Below, in pieces: positions 33,618 to 45,054 of a stretch of DNA of 64,000 nt. Position numbers and translations under genes: made by a program. The DNA comes from Phialocephala subalpina (Eukaryota; Ascomycota; Leotiomycetes; Helotiales; Mollisiaceae): NCBI GenBank assembly GCA_900073065.1, contig FJOG01000002.1:184827-248826 (forward strand), in the 5' to 3' direction. Every line of letters begins with the position of its first letter. Within the stretch, counting starts at the first letter, position 1. Below the pieces are notes generated by a model. That model was not told the DNA's origin and ran no database searches. It saw only the letters and a program-made list of their open reading frames with translations.

Positions 33618-35684
33618 TCAATACAGGTCTAAGACCTCCTTTTCACCACCCCAGGCTGGAGATTCATAAATCCCGATCCTGGTACATTCCCTGGAGTATG
33701 CGTCATTGGGACCGTCCAGACTACGCGGGCGTAGTATTAATCCCAGTTCTCTCGGACGTAGGTTCTTCACGCCATGAGTCAAGACCAACTTCAAGCAGGC
33801 AATGTTCAAATATGTACCACGTCGAAGTGCGTCCATCTTTGAACGGCGGAAGTCATCCAGTTGAATTATGCGACCTTGACGATCTGGGACTGCACGATTA
33901 TTGAAAACCAGAGTCCATCGATATCCTTCAGGAGCTGCATTCTTCATAAGGTATCCTCTTTTGACTTGCCCGCGAATATGGAGTGGTCCACCTTCGCACG
34001 TTGGAAGCGAGAATACACTTGCGTCTGCCAAACTGCGAACGCGCATTCCCATTGTGCTGTCTGAGTAAGCGGTGACAGTTGAGGACACAAACTTTACTGG
34101 GCCAGAACAGGATGCCCAGGAGTAAGAACAGACGTCGGGGATATCGTGATGCTCCCCGTTGATAGGATACCAGAGGAGACTGTGTGCCACATCTTCTCTC
34201 CAAAGCCCTTGACTATATGCTACGTCGAACGTTTCTCCTGATAGCCGAGACTTGTGTAGAGCTTGGGCCACACCGGAAATGGCAGGCAGCTTGTCAGAAG
34301 GTCGTGTGAGGTCTTTAGCGCTGAAATTTTCTACTAACTTGAGCCAGTAGGTATAGTACGGAAGATTTTTCGAAGCGTAATAGAGAGTATCCCCGTGATC
34401 ATCAGCTGGGGAATCTGAAGGATACGATCGGACCATCTTTTCAGCATTGTTTCCAAGTCTTGGAACGCCGTTGTGAGAGTTGAATTTTAGGTTCGAAAGT
34501 CCAGCGTCTTCGGAAAAGCCCCAGGGTATGCGTTCTGACGCAATCAATGAGCTGCACTCCCAAAAGATCTCGTCTTTGCCGAAATATACAGTTCGACGAG
34601 AAAGTGTCCGCTCTTGAAGGATCCATCCTCGGCGGTCCATGAAACTGTCGAGAGTAGCTCGAGCTGCCATCTCAGGCGATATTCGTATCCAGGGACGCCC
34701 CGTGCCGGCTTTGGGTATTTTTGTCAGTGTCCGTAAACCACCAGGGAGTGCCTGGGCCCGGTGCATAATTAGATTCCTCGGCATGAACAGTCTTCCATGT
34801 TGGTCATCAGAACCTACTGCGGAAATGTTTAACCATGCTAATTCGTATATGGCCATCATGTTTTGCGACTCTCTTGCCCAGTCTTCTTGTAAGTCTTGGA
34901 TGATACACAATGAATCAATCCACAGATACTGCACACCGAGTCGTTGGGTGGCGCTGATGGCATCTTGAAACGTCAGAGACAGCTCGGACACGTCAATGGA
35001 GATCTTCCTTTTCTCGAAGTTCGAAAGAGTTGTAGACGAATTCGCTGTTGAGTCCGTCCATCGATGAGACAACGTAATGTATCTGTCAAAAAGACCTGAG
35101 GTCTCGCAGAGTTTTGGTGCTTGATTCGCGTCGCCAACATCTATAACGCGAGTCGGAAGCCAGGATTCCGCACTGATCGGAAGCAGAGGGTCCATTGAGG
35201 AGCGGCACTGCTGATGTCCTTCGCATTCTTTGACCCAGGATTCAATAGTCGCAAAGACTTGATGCGAATCCGCAGTAAGGCCAACTTCAGCATCGTAGAT
35301 TTCCTCGCCTGAAAACCTATTAGAATACTCAGAGATGGGCTAGCGATCAGGCAACTTACTGTCTTCGAAGCTTATAGGAAGTGGACACCCTCTCACATTG
35401 CTGCAACTAATTGAGAGCGATGGCTTTTCACCAAGTATCAACTCCAACCGGAAGGGTCCAGTAGGTAACTCCCCACTTCCTTTGACGGCATGATCTAGGG
35501 ACCATAGCAGTAAAGTACAAAGATGACAGGGTCTGCGCGAGGCTGTCTCTCTTGGTGCGTCGATCCGCCCACCTAAGTTCTGGAAGAACGTGTCATGTAA
35601 CACTATTGAGTCGTGGTTCTCGATGGTAGATGCGTCTTCCGGCTTGATGCCCAGCGCTGAGCATGTTAAGCAGAGTTTTGACAT
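33618..35684 (-). CDS. HET-domain protein, two exons, 671 aa
   Basis: Exons 35684-35360 and 35308-33618 join across a 51-nt intron (GTAAGT...TTTTCAG, phase 1). The start ATG at 35684 precedes MSKLCLTCSALG; an in-frame ATG at 35819 is possible but lies in the upstream repeat. The N-terminus has Cys pairs (LCLTC, CHLC) typical of this HET subclass. The HET domain runs from about residue 185: YITLSHRW, YLWIDSLCIIQD (about 236-247), then RGWILQERTLSRR, FWECSS and KLPAISGVAQ. The C-terminal half follows the same subclass. The frame is intact. A 114-bp promoter-proximal segment recurs at 49062-49183. Confidence 0.9.
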
Positions 35685-35796
35685 TGTGTGAGTCCGTGCG
35701 ATGATGTTGAAGGGAGACGTAAGTGACGAGGCTGTAGGCTTCCTGGCAACACCTGCAGTTCTCATGCACGTCGCACGTGAGTCTGTCCAATCATCC

Positions 35797-35910
35797 GTGT
35801 GATATCCAGCACGTGACATCACGTTTTCTTTGTCAGCTGGTTCGAAGCTCCTTCGACTTCTCACGTAGATTTAGAAGAATCAACTCCGTTTATACCCTTC
35901 AAAATCACAT
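35797..35910. repeat. Promoter-proximal repeat, copy 1 (114 bp)
   Basis: Begins GTGTGATATCCAGCACGTGA and ends CTTCAAAATCACAT. It matches 49062-49183 over its whole length except for an 8-bp indel and a handful of substitutions. It lies about 110 bp upstream of the HET start at 35684. It contains a CACGTG core and ACGTTTTCTTTGTCAGCT. Confidence 0.85.
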
Positions 35911-36737
35911 CCGCCTTGCCGGTGTCCTTACACGGCCGAGCTTTTGAAACGTGTATCTGCAGCTAAGAGATAAAATCTAGTATCTGCTCATCAATTGATT
36001 GTTACCGGGCTCTGGTAAGGTTTGGAATTCCTCCGTATGGCGGAATATCCCAAGTCGAGCCTGACATTGCCAAGCTTGCTAAGTATCCAGGAATTATGGG
36101 ACAATAACATAACGACCATATGCAGCAAGACTTAGAATGTTCCGCATGAACAACTAAAATTAAACAGCAGTCATCTCAGATAGAAGAAACGAGGTTCTTG
36201 GACATTGACTCGATACCACCAGGTGCTCGGAAGAAAGAAAACCCAACGCAGACGACTGCGAGGGATGGGCCATCCTCAACATGCTTGCAAACAAAAGAAG
36301 ACAATAGCATCGCTAGAAGGTAGAATAGAAAGACAGCAAGTAGCAATATCACAGTCTCACAGACTCTTAGCACACTTGTGCGGGGTTGTTCTTGGGCGTA
36401 TCCCACATGGGATAAAAGCAAGGTGCAGGAATAATAGCAACATCACAAGAGGCATGTGAGCAAAGTAATGCGCAGACAGTATCAAATCTGACTTGATTGT
36501 GGTATATTCAAGGCTCTGCAGGCCTAGTCTCTCCCTGCAATACTTGCTTGTGTCCTCTCTCTTCAAAATCGAGCAGAGGGCTCCATCAACTGGCCGCTGA
36601 CCAAAGGTCTGCCTTCTCCCGCCCGCGAGCTTTTCCTACGCGTCTCTGAATGCATTCCTTGCGTATCCGCTCGATTATGATCGAAGCCTTCATCGGGTAT
36701 CGTCGTATGTCCTTTCCATCTTGACCTCGAGTCCACA
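35911..36737. other. Intergenic
   Basis: No gene recognised. Contains the presumed 3' end of the small minus-strand gene that stops at 36738. Confidence 0.4.
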
Positions 36738-37097
36738 TCACCGCCGCCTCTCCTGCCCCTGCATACTCTCCTCCCTCGTCGCGCCCGCAGCCCTCATCTC
36801 CAGCTGCTGTATCTTCTTCTCCAACCCCAGCCTCTTCGCTATCAAAGCTCCTCTTTGTTCTTCGAGCACGGCGATCTTCTCTGCTGGTGTGGCTTCTCGA
36901 TGTTTCTTGACTTTCTGCTTGGTTGTCAGCATTTGATGGGACAATGAAAATAGTGGAAGGCTGGGAAAACAAACCTCCTTGATCTCGGACTTCGTCTTCA
37001 ACCCAGCTCCATACCAAGCTCCTGTAGCTGTCACGGCGGCGATTGAGCCGGTCCACACAATCCTTCTGATCTTTTGTTGTGTTGCTGCTGCAGACAT
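36738..37097 (-). CDS. Small single-pass membrane/coiled-coil protein, about 99 aa
   Basis: Exons 37097-36975 and 36914-36738 join in phase 0 across a 60-nt intron (GTTTGT...AAGCAG; a 3-nt acceptor shift would add one Gln). The start is MSAAATQQKIRR. A helix IVWTGSIAAVTATGAWYGAG spans the membrane. A charged helical segment with EKIAVLEEQRGALIAKRLG and EKKIQQLEMR predicts a coiled coil. Short proteins of this build are widely conserved in Pezizomycotina, to my recollection, with no known role; a basic N-terminus plus one helix would suit the mitochondrial inner membrane, which is only inference. Confidence 0.7.
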   Translation of the reverse strand: MSAAATQQKIRRIVWTGSIAAVTATGAWYGAGLKTKSEIKEVCFPSLPLFSLSHQMLTTKQKVKKHREATPAEKIAVLEEQRGALIAKRLGLEKKIQQLEMRAAGATREESMQGQERRR

Positions 37098-37252
37098 CTT
37101 GGTGGGTATCAATCCTGCGAAGCTTCCGCGTTCAGAGCATCAATTCCTTACTGTACTTGTACAGCAATTATTATGTCGTCGTACAGCTGCAGAACCCGAA
37201 GATCGTCGCTGCAGCTTTCCGTTCGTGTTGCTTTGCTTTTTCCAGGCACCAT

Positions 37253-37609
37253 TCAACCCCAGAATTCCCTCCACGCTTTCTCCGCCTCTCTTTCCCTCCT
37301 CTTCCTATTCTCCCTTCGTTTCCTCTTCACCTCGTCTTGCTCCTCCCTACTTCCGTATGTCCAGTCCCTCAATTCCACAGAGTCCTCCGAATCAGTCGAT
37401 GAAGTTGAGCACGTCGAACCCCAAGATGTGCGGCGGAAGAGTGGTGTTGATGCAGGTGTTGATGCAGGTGTTGATTGGGCGTTGAAGTCGCTGGAAATTT
37501 GACCCGAGGCTGGCGGCGCTGGCGGCGCTGGCGGAGCGGATGGTGCGGGAGGAGATGCAGAAGATGCGAGCAGCGAACTCATGAATAATCGTAATGCAGA
37601 ATCCGCCAT
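37253..37609 (-). CDS. Hypothetical basic, Pro/Ala- and Ser-rich protein, 118 aa
   Basis: The frame runs from ATG at 37609 (MADSALRLFMSSLLASSAS) to TGA at 37255-37253; a GTG lies seven codons upstream. It has an Ala/Pro repeat, a near-tandem STPASTPASTP, a Ser/Thr/Asp-rich middle and a very basic KRKRRENRKRREREAEKAW end. No domain is recognised and no intron is obvious. It lies 155 bp upstream of the small membrane-protein gene on the same strand. Could be genuine but low-complexity frames can arise by chance. Confidence 0.35.
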   Translation of the reverse strand: MADSALRLFMSSLLASSASPPAPSAPPAPPAPPASGQISSDFNAQSTPASTPASTPLFRRTSWGSTCSTSSTDSEDSVELRDWTYGSREEQDEVKRKRRENRKRREREAEKAWREFWG

Positions 37610-38040
37610 CTCTCTAAGCAATCTTCTCACAAATAAATATCAAGAAGAAGCAGAAGAATATTTCGGCAAGTTTCGAGATCTGTTGGGAGAAACAGAAACA
37701 AAAGAGGCTGAGGTCTTATTCCTCTATTATTATCTCTTGTGTCGCCAATTCTCGGGTCCCAGTGACACTCCAGCACGTCAACTGCCCTGGACACGGGGTC
37801 GATCCGGCGGGGCAGCTTTCTTGGGACGCACTGCATCATAACCCAGCTTCTCTAGTTTCAGAGCGGGAATCAAACATTCACCACCACCAACACCTTCGTC
37901 TCAACTCCTCTTGGCAGGTATCATACCTCGAAGATTAGATAAGATATTCTGCCACGGCAACACTTCCCGTCGCTTCTTGCAGAACTCCGGTTATTTCAAA
38001 TTGGTTTGGGGATAATTTGGGAGCTGGACTGTACCCCACC

Positions 38041-39014
38041 ATGACAACTCCAAGGGTGTTCATTGTGCGCCATGGTGAGACGGAGTGGTCGCTCAACGGG
38101 AGGCATACGGGAACGAGCGATATCCCATTGACGGCGAATGGAGAGAAGAGAATTCTAGCTACGGGAAGAGCTTTGGTTGGTGATGACAGGTTGATTGTGC
38201 CTAAGAATCTGGCGCATATGTATGCTGTCCCTCTCTCTGCAATTGTATTGGTATCACGAATCCAAGACATGATCCAGCTGACACTTACTCGAATAGCTAT
38301 GTCTCACCACGAAAACGTGCCCAGAGAACCCTCGAACTACTCTACCTAGGTTGTCGCGAGAAATTGCCCTGGCAAGAGAAGCGCGAACATGAGGATGGAG
38401 ATATTCGGACGGAAGCAAATGTGCAGATCACAGAGGATATAAGAGAGTGGGATTATGGAGATTATGAGGGGATTACGAGTCCGCAGATTCGGGAGTTGAG
38501 GAAGAAGCAAGGGATTGGAGGGCCGAATGGCGAGTGGGATATTTGGAAGGATGGGTGTCCTGGCGGAGAGTATGTCTTCTTGCTTTCATCCGTTGTTGGG
38601 AGAAGTTGGGACAATCTGCCGGTGCTGGTGCTGGAGGAACTTTGAACGAAAGAGCATTGCTAACAGGAACCCAGATCCCCAGAACAAGTCACAGAACGAA
38701 TTGACCGCCTCATCAAAGACATTCGAGAGAAGTTCCACGCACCCGTAATCGGGAAGCCCAAAGGCTCTGCCCCTCCCGGAGACGTTCTCCTCGTTGCACA
38801 CGGCCACATTCTACGAGCATTCGCTATGCGATGGGCAGGAAAGACACTCCAAGACGGACCAACATTCTTGCTCGAAGCTGGTGGTGTAGGAACATTGAGC
38901 TACGAACATCATCGGTTGGAGGAGCCGGCGATCTTGCTCGGTGGTGGATTCATGGTCGATGTTGTGGAAAATAGTGCTGAGGATCAGAGGAAGAAGGATG
39001 AGGGGAAGAAATGA
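38041..39014 (+). CDS. SHB17: Sedoheptulose-1,7-bisphosphatase-like histidine phosphatase (SHB17-like)
   Basis: Exons 38041-38219, 38297-38569 and 38675-39014 give 263 residues; introns are 77 and 105 nt with GTATGC and GTATGT donors. The phosphoglycerate-mutase fold is clear: [10 protein letters not shown] with the phospho-accepting His11, [11 protein letters not shown], LREWxYGDYEG-type [38 protein letters not shown] with His193 and [16 protein letters not shown]. Yeast Shb17 shares this set and hydrolyses sedoheptulose-1,7-bisphosphate in riboneogenesis. Length fits the family. The start ATG is preceded by ACCCCACC, a fair fungal context. Gene intact. Confidence 0.87.
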
Positions 39015-39122
39015 TAATGTTTGTAAGTTGGATAGAATTACGTTTGTACATGAGCAATGATAATGTATAGAATGCATCTAGATTCAGACCTAGACTCAAG
39101 TCTTCATATACGCTTGGGAAGA

Positions 39123-40029
39123 TTAGCAGCAAATCTTCTCAAGAATCGACATAATAGTCTCCCTGATCCGCTGTTCAGCTTCTTCCACATTGTCTCCCTC
39201 TCCTTTCAACAGCCCCTCAACCCACCACTTCAACTTCTCCTTAGGACTTCCTTGCTCCTTCTCAGCCAGCTCTGTATCTTCAAGTCAGCCACCAAGCAAA
39301 CACTCTCTTCTAATCCTCTTCAAAGCTCCCCTCGGTCTTAGCCCTATCCGAGATCTTCTGGACTTATGCAGAGAATCACACCCATCGCGCGCCTCCCAGC
39401 GCAAACACCAAAGCAATTGCTACAATACACCCAGCAAATGCAGACCAAACAGCGAACGAGCTCGAGTACTCTCCCACAATTGCATCGGTCATGAACTCCA
39501 CGAACCCAACTTGCGTCGCCGACGCAGCCACACTCAAAAGCATCAGCAGGATGCAGATGAACGCATTTCCCCATCGGGACAGCATGGAACAAGTGTGCTC
39601 GCCCAGGCCCGTTGGAGGGTTCGAGATGTAGGGACTATGCATTTGAGGGTACGGTATTCTGCTCTCTACTGCATCTCGTCGAATTCTTTTTCGGACTTGC
39701 TGTCCTGACCTTCCCGTGGGGAGTCGCTGTATGGTGGGCAGTGTTTGTGGATGGCGGCTTTCAAAGCCTCAAGCTGGCTTGCGTGGGATCTAAAGGCAAT
39801 GGGAGGGTTGAAGGAAAGATACGCGTATAACTAGACTGCGCTGGCGCAGACGAGGTAGGTGGCATTGAGGGCGAGGAATATTGGTGTCCTGAAGAGTACC
39901 CTTTTGCTGACCGATGGACAGTTGTCGGCTGGCTCTAGCTCTTTGGCTCTGGTATGTCTCACAGTCACGTATCCTATTCTCGTAGCTGGTGCACTGTACT
40001 CCTTGGGTAGGGAAGTTTCCTAACTTCAT
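39123..40029 (-). pseudogene. Multi-pass membrane protein gene with one in-frame stop; unassigned
   Basis: The minus strand is coding-like almost throughout. An upstream part reads RIGYVTVRHTRAKELEPADN, VLFRTPIFLALNATYLVCAS, then TAG at 39833-39831, then LYAYLSFNPPIAFRSHASQL and EKEFDEMQ. A second part, open from ATG 39642, reads RWGNAFICILLMLLSVAAS, VGFVEFMT and SAFAGCIVAIALVFALGGAR. A possible 112-nt intron (39381-39270) leads to LAEKEQGSPKEKLKWWVEGL and stop at 39123. TAG would be Trp or Gln in an intact version. The piece from 39642 could also be a small free-standing gene. Family not recognised. Confidence 0.45.
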
Positions 40030-40522
40030 AGAGCAGATCAGGGCATCTAATGAACATCGCGAGGACCTTTAGGCCTCCACGACACCATTGCCCAACGTGC
40101 TGAGGTCGAGGCACGTGAATTTTTGACCCATCCGGTAACGTTCCATACGAGACATGCCGCTTGTGCAGACTGCTTGTTAAAAAATCGGGCTTACTAAGAT
40201 ACGTGTGCGATTCTGCGTTCACTTCTTGAAGCCAAATTCAGGAATTGGGCAGCTATACATTTGTACAACTCGTAATCCACCCCATGCAAGCCCATAGCAA
40301 GTGTCCAAGGCACTCGGAATCAGCTGTCTCGATGTCGGGACCCGTATTTTCCCATCCACGTCAAGATGGGGTCCGTTAAGCACGATACCACCCTTCCCCT
40401 CACACCTATTTATACGTGCCAGTTCTTGAGCATGCGTACAGATGCTGCGAGGTTCGGTCGAATTAATATATCTTTCAATCCATTATAATTTACTGTGAAC
40501 TTCGATCCACAGCTACCAGACC
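40030..40522. other. Intergenic / promoter of the HET relic
   Basis: No coding frame. Contains a CACGTG site near 40112. Confidence 0.35.
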
Positions 40523-41312
40523 ATGACGCCAACGCCGGAAGACCCCGGGGATGGTGCTGCCAATGGCAGCCCTCATCCATACGACTACCTCGAGGACAAG
40601 CACATACGCATTCTGGAGCTATGCCCTGGCCGATCCGAGGATATTCAATGCCATACTCGCACTTACCACCTCGGTGAGAAACCGCAGTACGAAGCGCTCT
40701 CGTACGTATGGGGCCCGGAAGTGGATAAGGTCGATATATTATTGAACGGATCCAAAATTAGTATCCAGAAGAACCTCTACGCAGCTCTTAAGTGGTTGAG
40801 ATACCCGAATGAGACAGACGCGACGATTTCCAAAGACCACGGGGTCTATATATATTACGATACGGAAAGTGGTTGCATGGCCATGAAACGTCGCTCTAGT
40901 CTGCTGCAGAAATCCAAGGGAAAATCGAGATATCTTTGGGTCGATGCCATTTGCATCTATGTTAATCGACACCGAACGAAATACCTCAGAAACTTGAGGT
41001 TTGCTCGATCTATGTATTCTTGCTTCAAAGTGCACGAATAGAGAATTGGGGAGTCTGTGTTATAATAAAAGTCGAATTGGTAGCACCCCAAAGCGCTTAT
41101 GCTTCCACAGCAAACAACATGATCTAGCATCTCGACTCTTTATCCACCCCTTGATTCTACGAGGAAAAGAGGTTGCAGATAGATCATCGTCTCAGCAGAG
41201 TGCTACGCATAGGCTGATTAGTGAGTGTTATATTCATGGCTTTATGGATGGATTCCGTAATAGAATAATGCGGAGTGAAAATAAGTACTGGGAATTAATT
41301 ACAATTTTGTAA
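40523..41312 (+). pseudogene. HET gene with N- and C-termini kept but the middle deleted
   Basis: ATG at 40523 opens 172 codons with the HET start: YEALSYVWGPEVDKVDI, LLNGSKISIQKNLYAALKWL and RYLWVDAICI, ending at TAG 41039-41041. About 170 bases on, in a different frame, the typical HET-protein end appears: STPKRLCFHSK, FIHPLILRGKE and HRLISECYIHGFMDG. The several hundred residues normally between these parts are absent. The usual NQ after DAICI is altered. A convergent, fuller HET relic starts on the other strand at 41488. Confidence 0.75.
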
Positions 41313-41487
41313 AATCTTTTGTTGCGTTGAGGGGAAAGGTGGTCAAGCTCACAAGAGCATACCAAGCAGGCGCACAAAATTATGCAAGGCGGTCTAACTA
41401 CTGGAACACATTGTCGCAGTACAGGAGAGGTACTCGTGGAAGATAACCCATGCGACTGGTGGCCTAGCATGGGCTCGCAGGGGCATA

Positions 41488-43262
41488 TTAGGTACAGTAT
41501 ACAGAGGGGGTTGGAGCCCCCGGGAAGATGAACATTGTATTTCCACTCAGAATGCCCTTATTGCTGAGGCCAAGATATCCTTTCTTTGTCAAGAAAAGTT
41601 TTCGTCCTTGAATCACACTTTTGATCATACCCCAGATATCATTGAAGTGAGCATCCGAGGGAACCTGCATTCCATTTTCAAGTCTGAAAAACTCGCTACT
41701 GGGAGTTGAATGATGCTTTTGATGATCACTCAAGAGCAGATCTTGGAACTCAACGGAGAGATTCGCCGAGAAAAATGCGATATCATGGCTGTTGGCACGT
41801 CTTGCGGAGTTTGCTCCCCAGCAACAATCAGCGCAAAGAGTCCTTAACCATGCATCATTCCACGTAGAGCCCATTGCATATGGATTTTCTGGATCATGCT
41901 TCAATAGGATCAGATCCCGCCAGCTCTCCAAGGACGCCTGGAAAGCAAAATGAGTCGATTGATCCATGGTGGTACCCAGTGCGGTAATAACATCAACCTC
42001 GACACCACGCGCAATAAGAGCTTCCTCTTCCACTTTGATGTGCGCAGTTGGAAGATCATTCGATAAACGAAATAGAGGAAGAATTGCTTTCCAAACTTCG
42101 TATTGCTCACCATCGCTTTGCTCAAAAATTGTCCAATCGATAGCCCATGACGGAAGTTCTGGATACCGATTCTTTAAACCTGCGAAGGACAATGGCAACA
42201 ATGATGATGTAAGTTCGATATAGTCTGAAGATACTTGAGATACACCTCAGGCGTCGGTCGGTCGTAGTCAGGTAGAATTTGCCTGATACCTTCATCATTC
42301 TTCAATAGCCCTATTAATGCATAAATCCTGTCCAGGTCCATCGAGGCGCACCGTTCCAGGAACTCGAGGCATAATTCCAAGAGGAAAGATGCTGACCTTA
42401 TTACATCTGTTTGACCTCTGAGACTGATAACTGGATTGAAATTTTGAAGGAAGACTCTGATAATACCGCGGAGATTGTAATGCCCGCGCCCCGAAGAAAG
42501 ACAACAACGTCGTGGGGTATGAGTCCAATAGTTTTCCATGGCTTTTACAAGGACTTCAAGCGGCAAAGAGACGCAGCCAAAGAATATTCAAACAGAATGC
42601 GCTAACACGGCCTCCTGAACCACCCATAGCCGTTTGAACCAGGTGCTATTCTGCAGGCAGATCATGCTGTCTTCGAAGTTGGCAAAGTATTTGGAATCTT
42701 CAAATGCAGTTGAGCAAAAGGGGGGGGTATCCGTAAGATGACATCCAGCAGCGAGACTGCGGAGGAGCCATGCGCAATGCAAACTCATTGCCGACGCTGA
42801 TAGGTCGGCCACAACCCCCGATATTGCCCCTGGATTCCTTTCTTCGCCATCTTTAAATGTGAATGTTGACAAGTAATCCTCCCACTTGCCATCGAAGTCC
42901 GTTTCATCGCCATAGAAATGGTAGCACTTCTCGTCAGTCTCCGAGATGGCGGAGCTCCCTACTATGTCAGTCGCTTGTTGGGTTTGCATCTCGCCCATCC
43001 AAACAAAAGCTTCTCGGCATTTCGAATATATTCCACCCATGATCCCGACTTGATGATTCCTCTCCGGCGTCTAGAGTTGGTCGATACAAATTGCGTCAAC
43101 CTAGAGTAGAATCGGCTTGCTTTTGTTATGTACTCTCAGCCTCTGAAGAGCGGAATGAAGATTCCTCGTAATTTGGAACTTCCACCCATGAATATAAATA
43201 AAACACGGAGTCTCTTTGCTTCCCCAGACGTTAGATAGTGCATAATACGAATGAATGATTTT
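41488..43262 (-). pseudogene. HET-domain gene inactivated by stops and a frameshift
   Basis: One frame from 43241 reads YALSNVWGSKETP, GWKFQITRNLHSALQRLR, then TAG 43103-43101, VDAICIDQ, TAG 43073-43071, NHQVGIMGGIYSKCREAF and RLWVVQEAVLAHSV, then TGA 42590-42588. It continues as FFGCVSLPLEVLVKAMENYW and LDRIYALIGLL. Near 42230 it shifts to the frame with LSFAGLKNRYPELPSWAIDW and LFLTKKGYLGLSNKG, ending at 41488. The first TAG sits exactly where HET proteins have Trp before VDAICI, so TGG-to-TAG is likely. The first stop could instead lie in an intron. The last secretory-style HET ending (ECY-HG) is missing. Confidence 0.8.
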
Positions 43263-43539
43263 GCGTCAGGTTAACTTTCCAAAAGTCGCATTCGATGACG
43301 TCAGCTGGACTCTCGGGATGCAGTCGTAGAAGACAAATTTCGTCGGTGTCCAGGCTTAGCGGACACTTAAGGTGCGCTGGGTGTCTTTTCGGCATTTTGG
43401 ATGGATTAGAAAAGGTTGCCTACAAGTAATCGATTAGAAATGTTTAAACATAAACTATGTGCGGAAGTGAGGTCGGGTATAAGGCTAGTCCTTTGACTTA
43501 AGTCTTGCTGCCTAGGATTTCACTCTTGGAATGCGTGAT

Positions 43540-44660
43540 TAAACATATATTCAAAATTGTTAACTAATTTCTTAATAATAGTATATTGTAATTGTAACGT
43601 AAGTTACGGTTGGTTGAAGTATTAATAAAATTGGTAATTAAAGTCAAGGAAACCTCGGTTATAAAGATACTATTTAGAGAGTATAAGGTTATATATATAA
43701 GATCGTAATAGTAATACTTAGTCGGGACTTATCAAAGCCGAGGATTTGCCGGAGCGATTTATATTTTTCTCTCAAATAAAATAATATAATTTACGAAAAC
43801 GTAATTTTAAAGTAATAAATTATATATATAATTTATATAATTTATATATTTTATCAAAATATTAAAAATAATATATTTGAATATTATATTAATTATCTAT
43901 GAAATACGAAAATATAATTTTAAAATAATAAATTTAATTTAAATATTTTTATTATAAAATTCTTGATTTTAAATAAAGAAAACTCGAATTATAATTTATT
44001 ATTTTAAAATCGCGCGTTTATATATTTATTTCGATTAATATTAAATGAAATTTATTTAAATTCTTAATTTCTTTTATATTTTATTATTTATATAAAATAA
44101 ATTTTTTTTCTTAAAATAAAATTATATTAAATAAAAAGAATATAATATCCTAGTACTTGTATTTGGTAATATTATATTTATACGATTAATTTGAAAGATT
44201 ATTATTATAAATATAAAAATATAAAAATAATAATATTATTTATAATTAATAATTATATAATAATTTATTTATTAATAAATTAAAGATAAAAAGGAATAAA
44301 ATTATAAAATAGGAATTTGATCAATCTTATTACCAAGAGTATCTTTTATTCGTGGGGCCCTTCCCTCCCATATGGATACTCTTGACTTTCTGGTGTGAGC
44401 GCGCCCCCCCCCCCCCCAGGTGATCGAGTAAACCTCGATTGGGGAAAATGTAGTCGAGTAAACCCCGATTCGGTTTAGTTTGCTTACTCATAAGAACATC
44501 AAAATTATCGCCTATATAAATCAATTAATTACGTAATTATTACTAATTCAAATTACTTAAAAAGTATATATATAGATAGCGCTTATTTAGTTTTATTATA
44601 TATTTCGGAATCACGTAATTTGCTTAATATTTGCACTTAAAATTGCAATTAGAAGTGTAA
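43540..44660. other. AT-rich block with a poly-C tract
   Basis: More than 1 kb of extreme A+T, typical of RIP-mutated repeat DNA. Inside is a less biased island (about 44330-44520) with a run of 14 C (44404-44417) and two copies of GTCGAGTAAAC / ATCGAGTAAAC. No coding frames. It separates the HET relics from the 964-residue gene. Confidence 0.75.
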
Positions 44661-44745
44661 TCGCGATTTTGGTGCGGGTGGCTATGGCAGAATGCTGAAT
44701 CGGGAAGCGGTCAGCGCCCCCGGCAATCTGCCCACACCTTGGACG

Positions 44746-44779
44746 CAAGAGTGTAATTCGTGTAAGAATTACACTCTTG
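44746..44779. repeat. Perfect 14-bp inverted repeat with 6-nt loop
   Basis: CAAGAGTGTAATTC (44746-44759), loop GTGTAA, then GAATTACACTCTTG (44766-44779). AT-rich DNA follows to 45054. Such palindromes can be fused ends of TIR elements or stem-loop terminators; no element body is identified. Confidence 0.8.
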
Positions 44780-45054
44780 TTAATAAGATTGGAATTTGAT
44801 AAGATAAAAAGTAAAGGGCAAGGGCTTAATAAGGAATTGGAGGCAGTAATAATAATTTTTGGAAGATAACTTTCTTTTATTTGGTATTACTTCTAAGTAA
44901 TAAAGGAAAAAGTAAATATATTATAAATCTCAATTTATATTATAAGGTTAAAAGAAATATTTTCCCGGCCTGGACTTCAAATCTTTACTTTCGAATGTTA
45001 ATTTAAATATTATCAAGTAAATAATATTCGAAGACTATTTCCTTGAACATTCTT

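Noticed and set aside
36586..37056. 156-codon acidic frame
   Set aside because: It overlaps the spliced small membrane-protein gene in another frame and has no start or motif of its own.
43101..43133. A 33-nt intron to remove the first stop of the minus-strand HET relic
   Set aside because: Possible by GT/AG but shorter than the introns I could place confidently here, and the read-through keeps the family sequence with Trp replaced by a stop.
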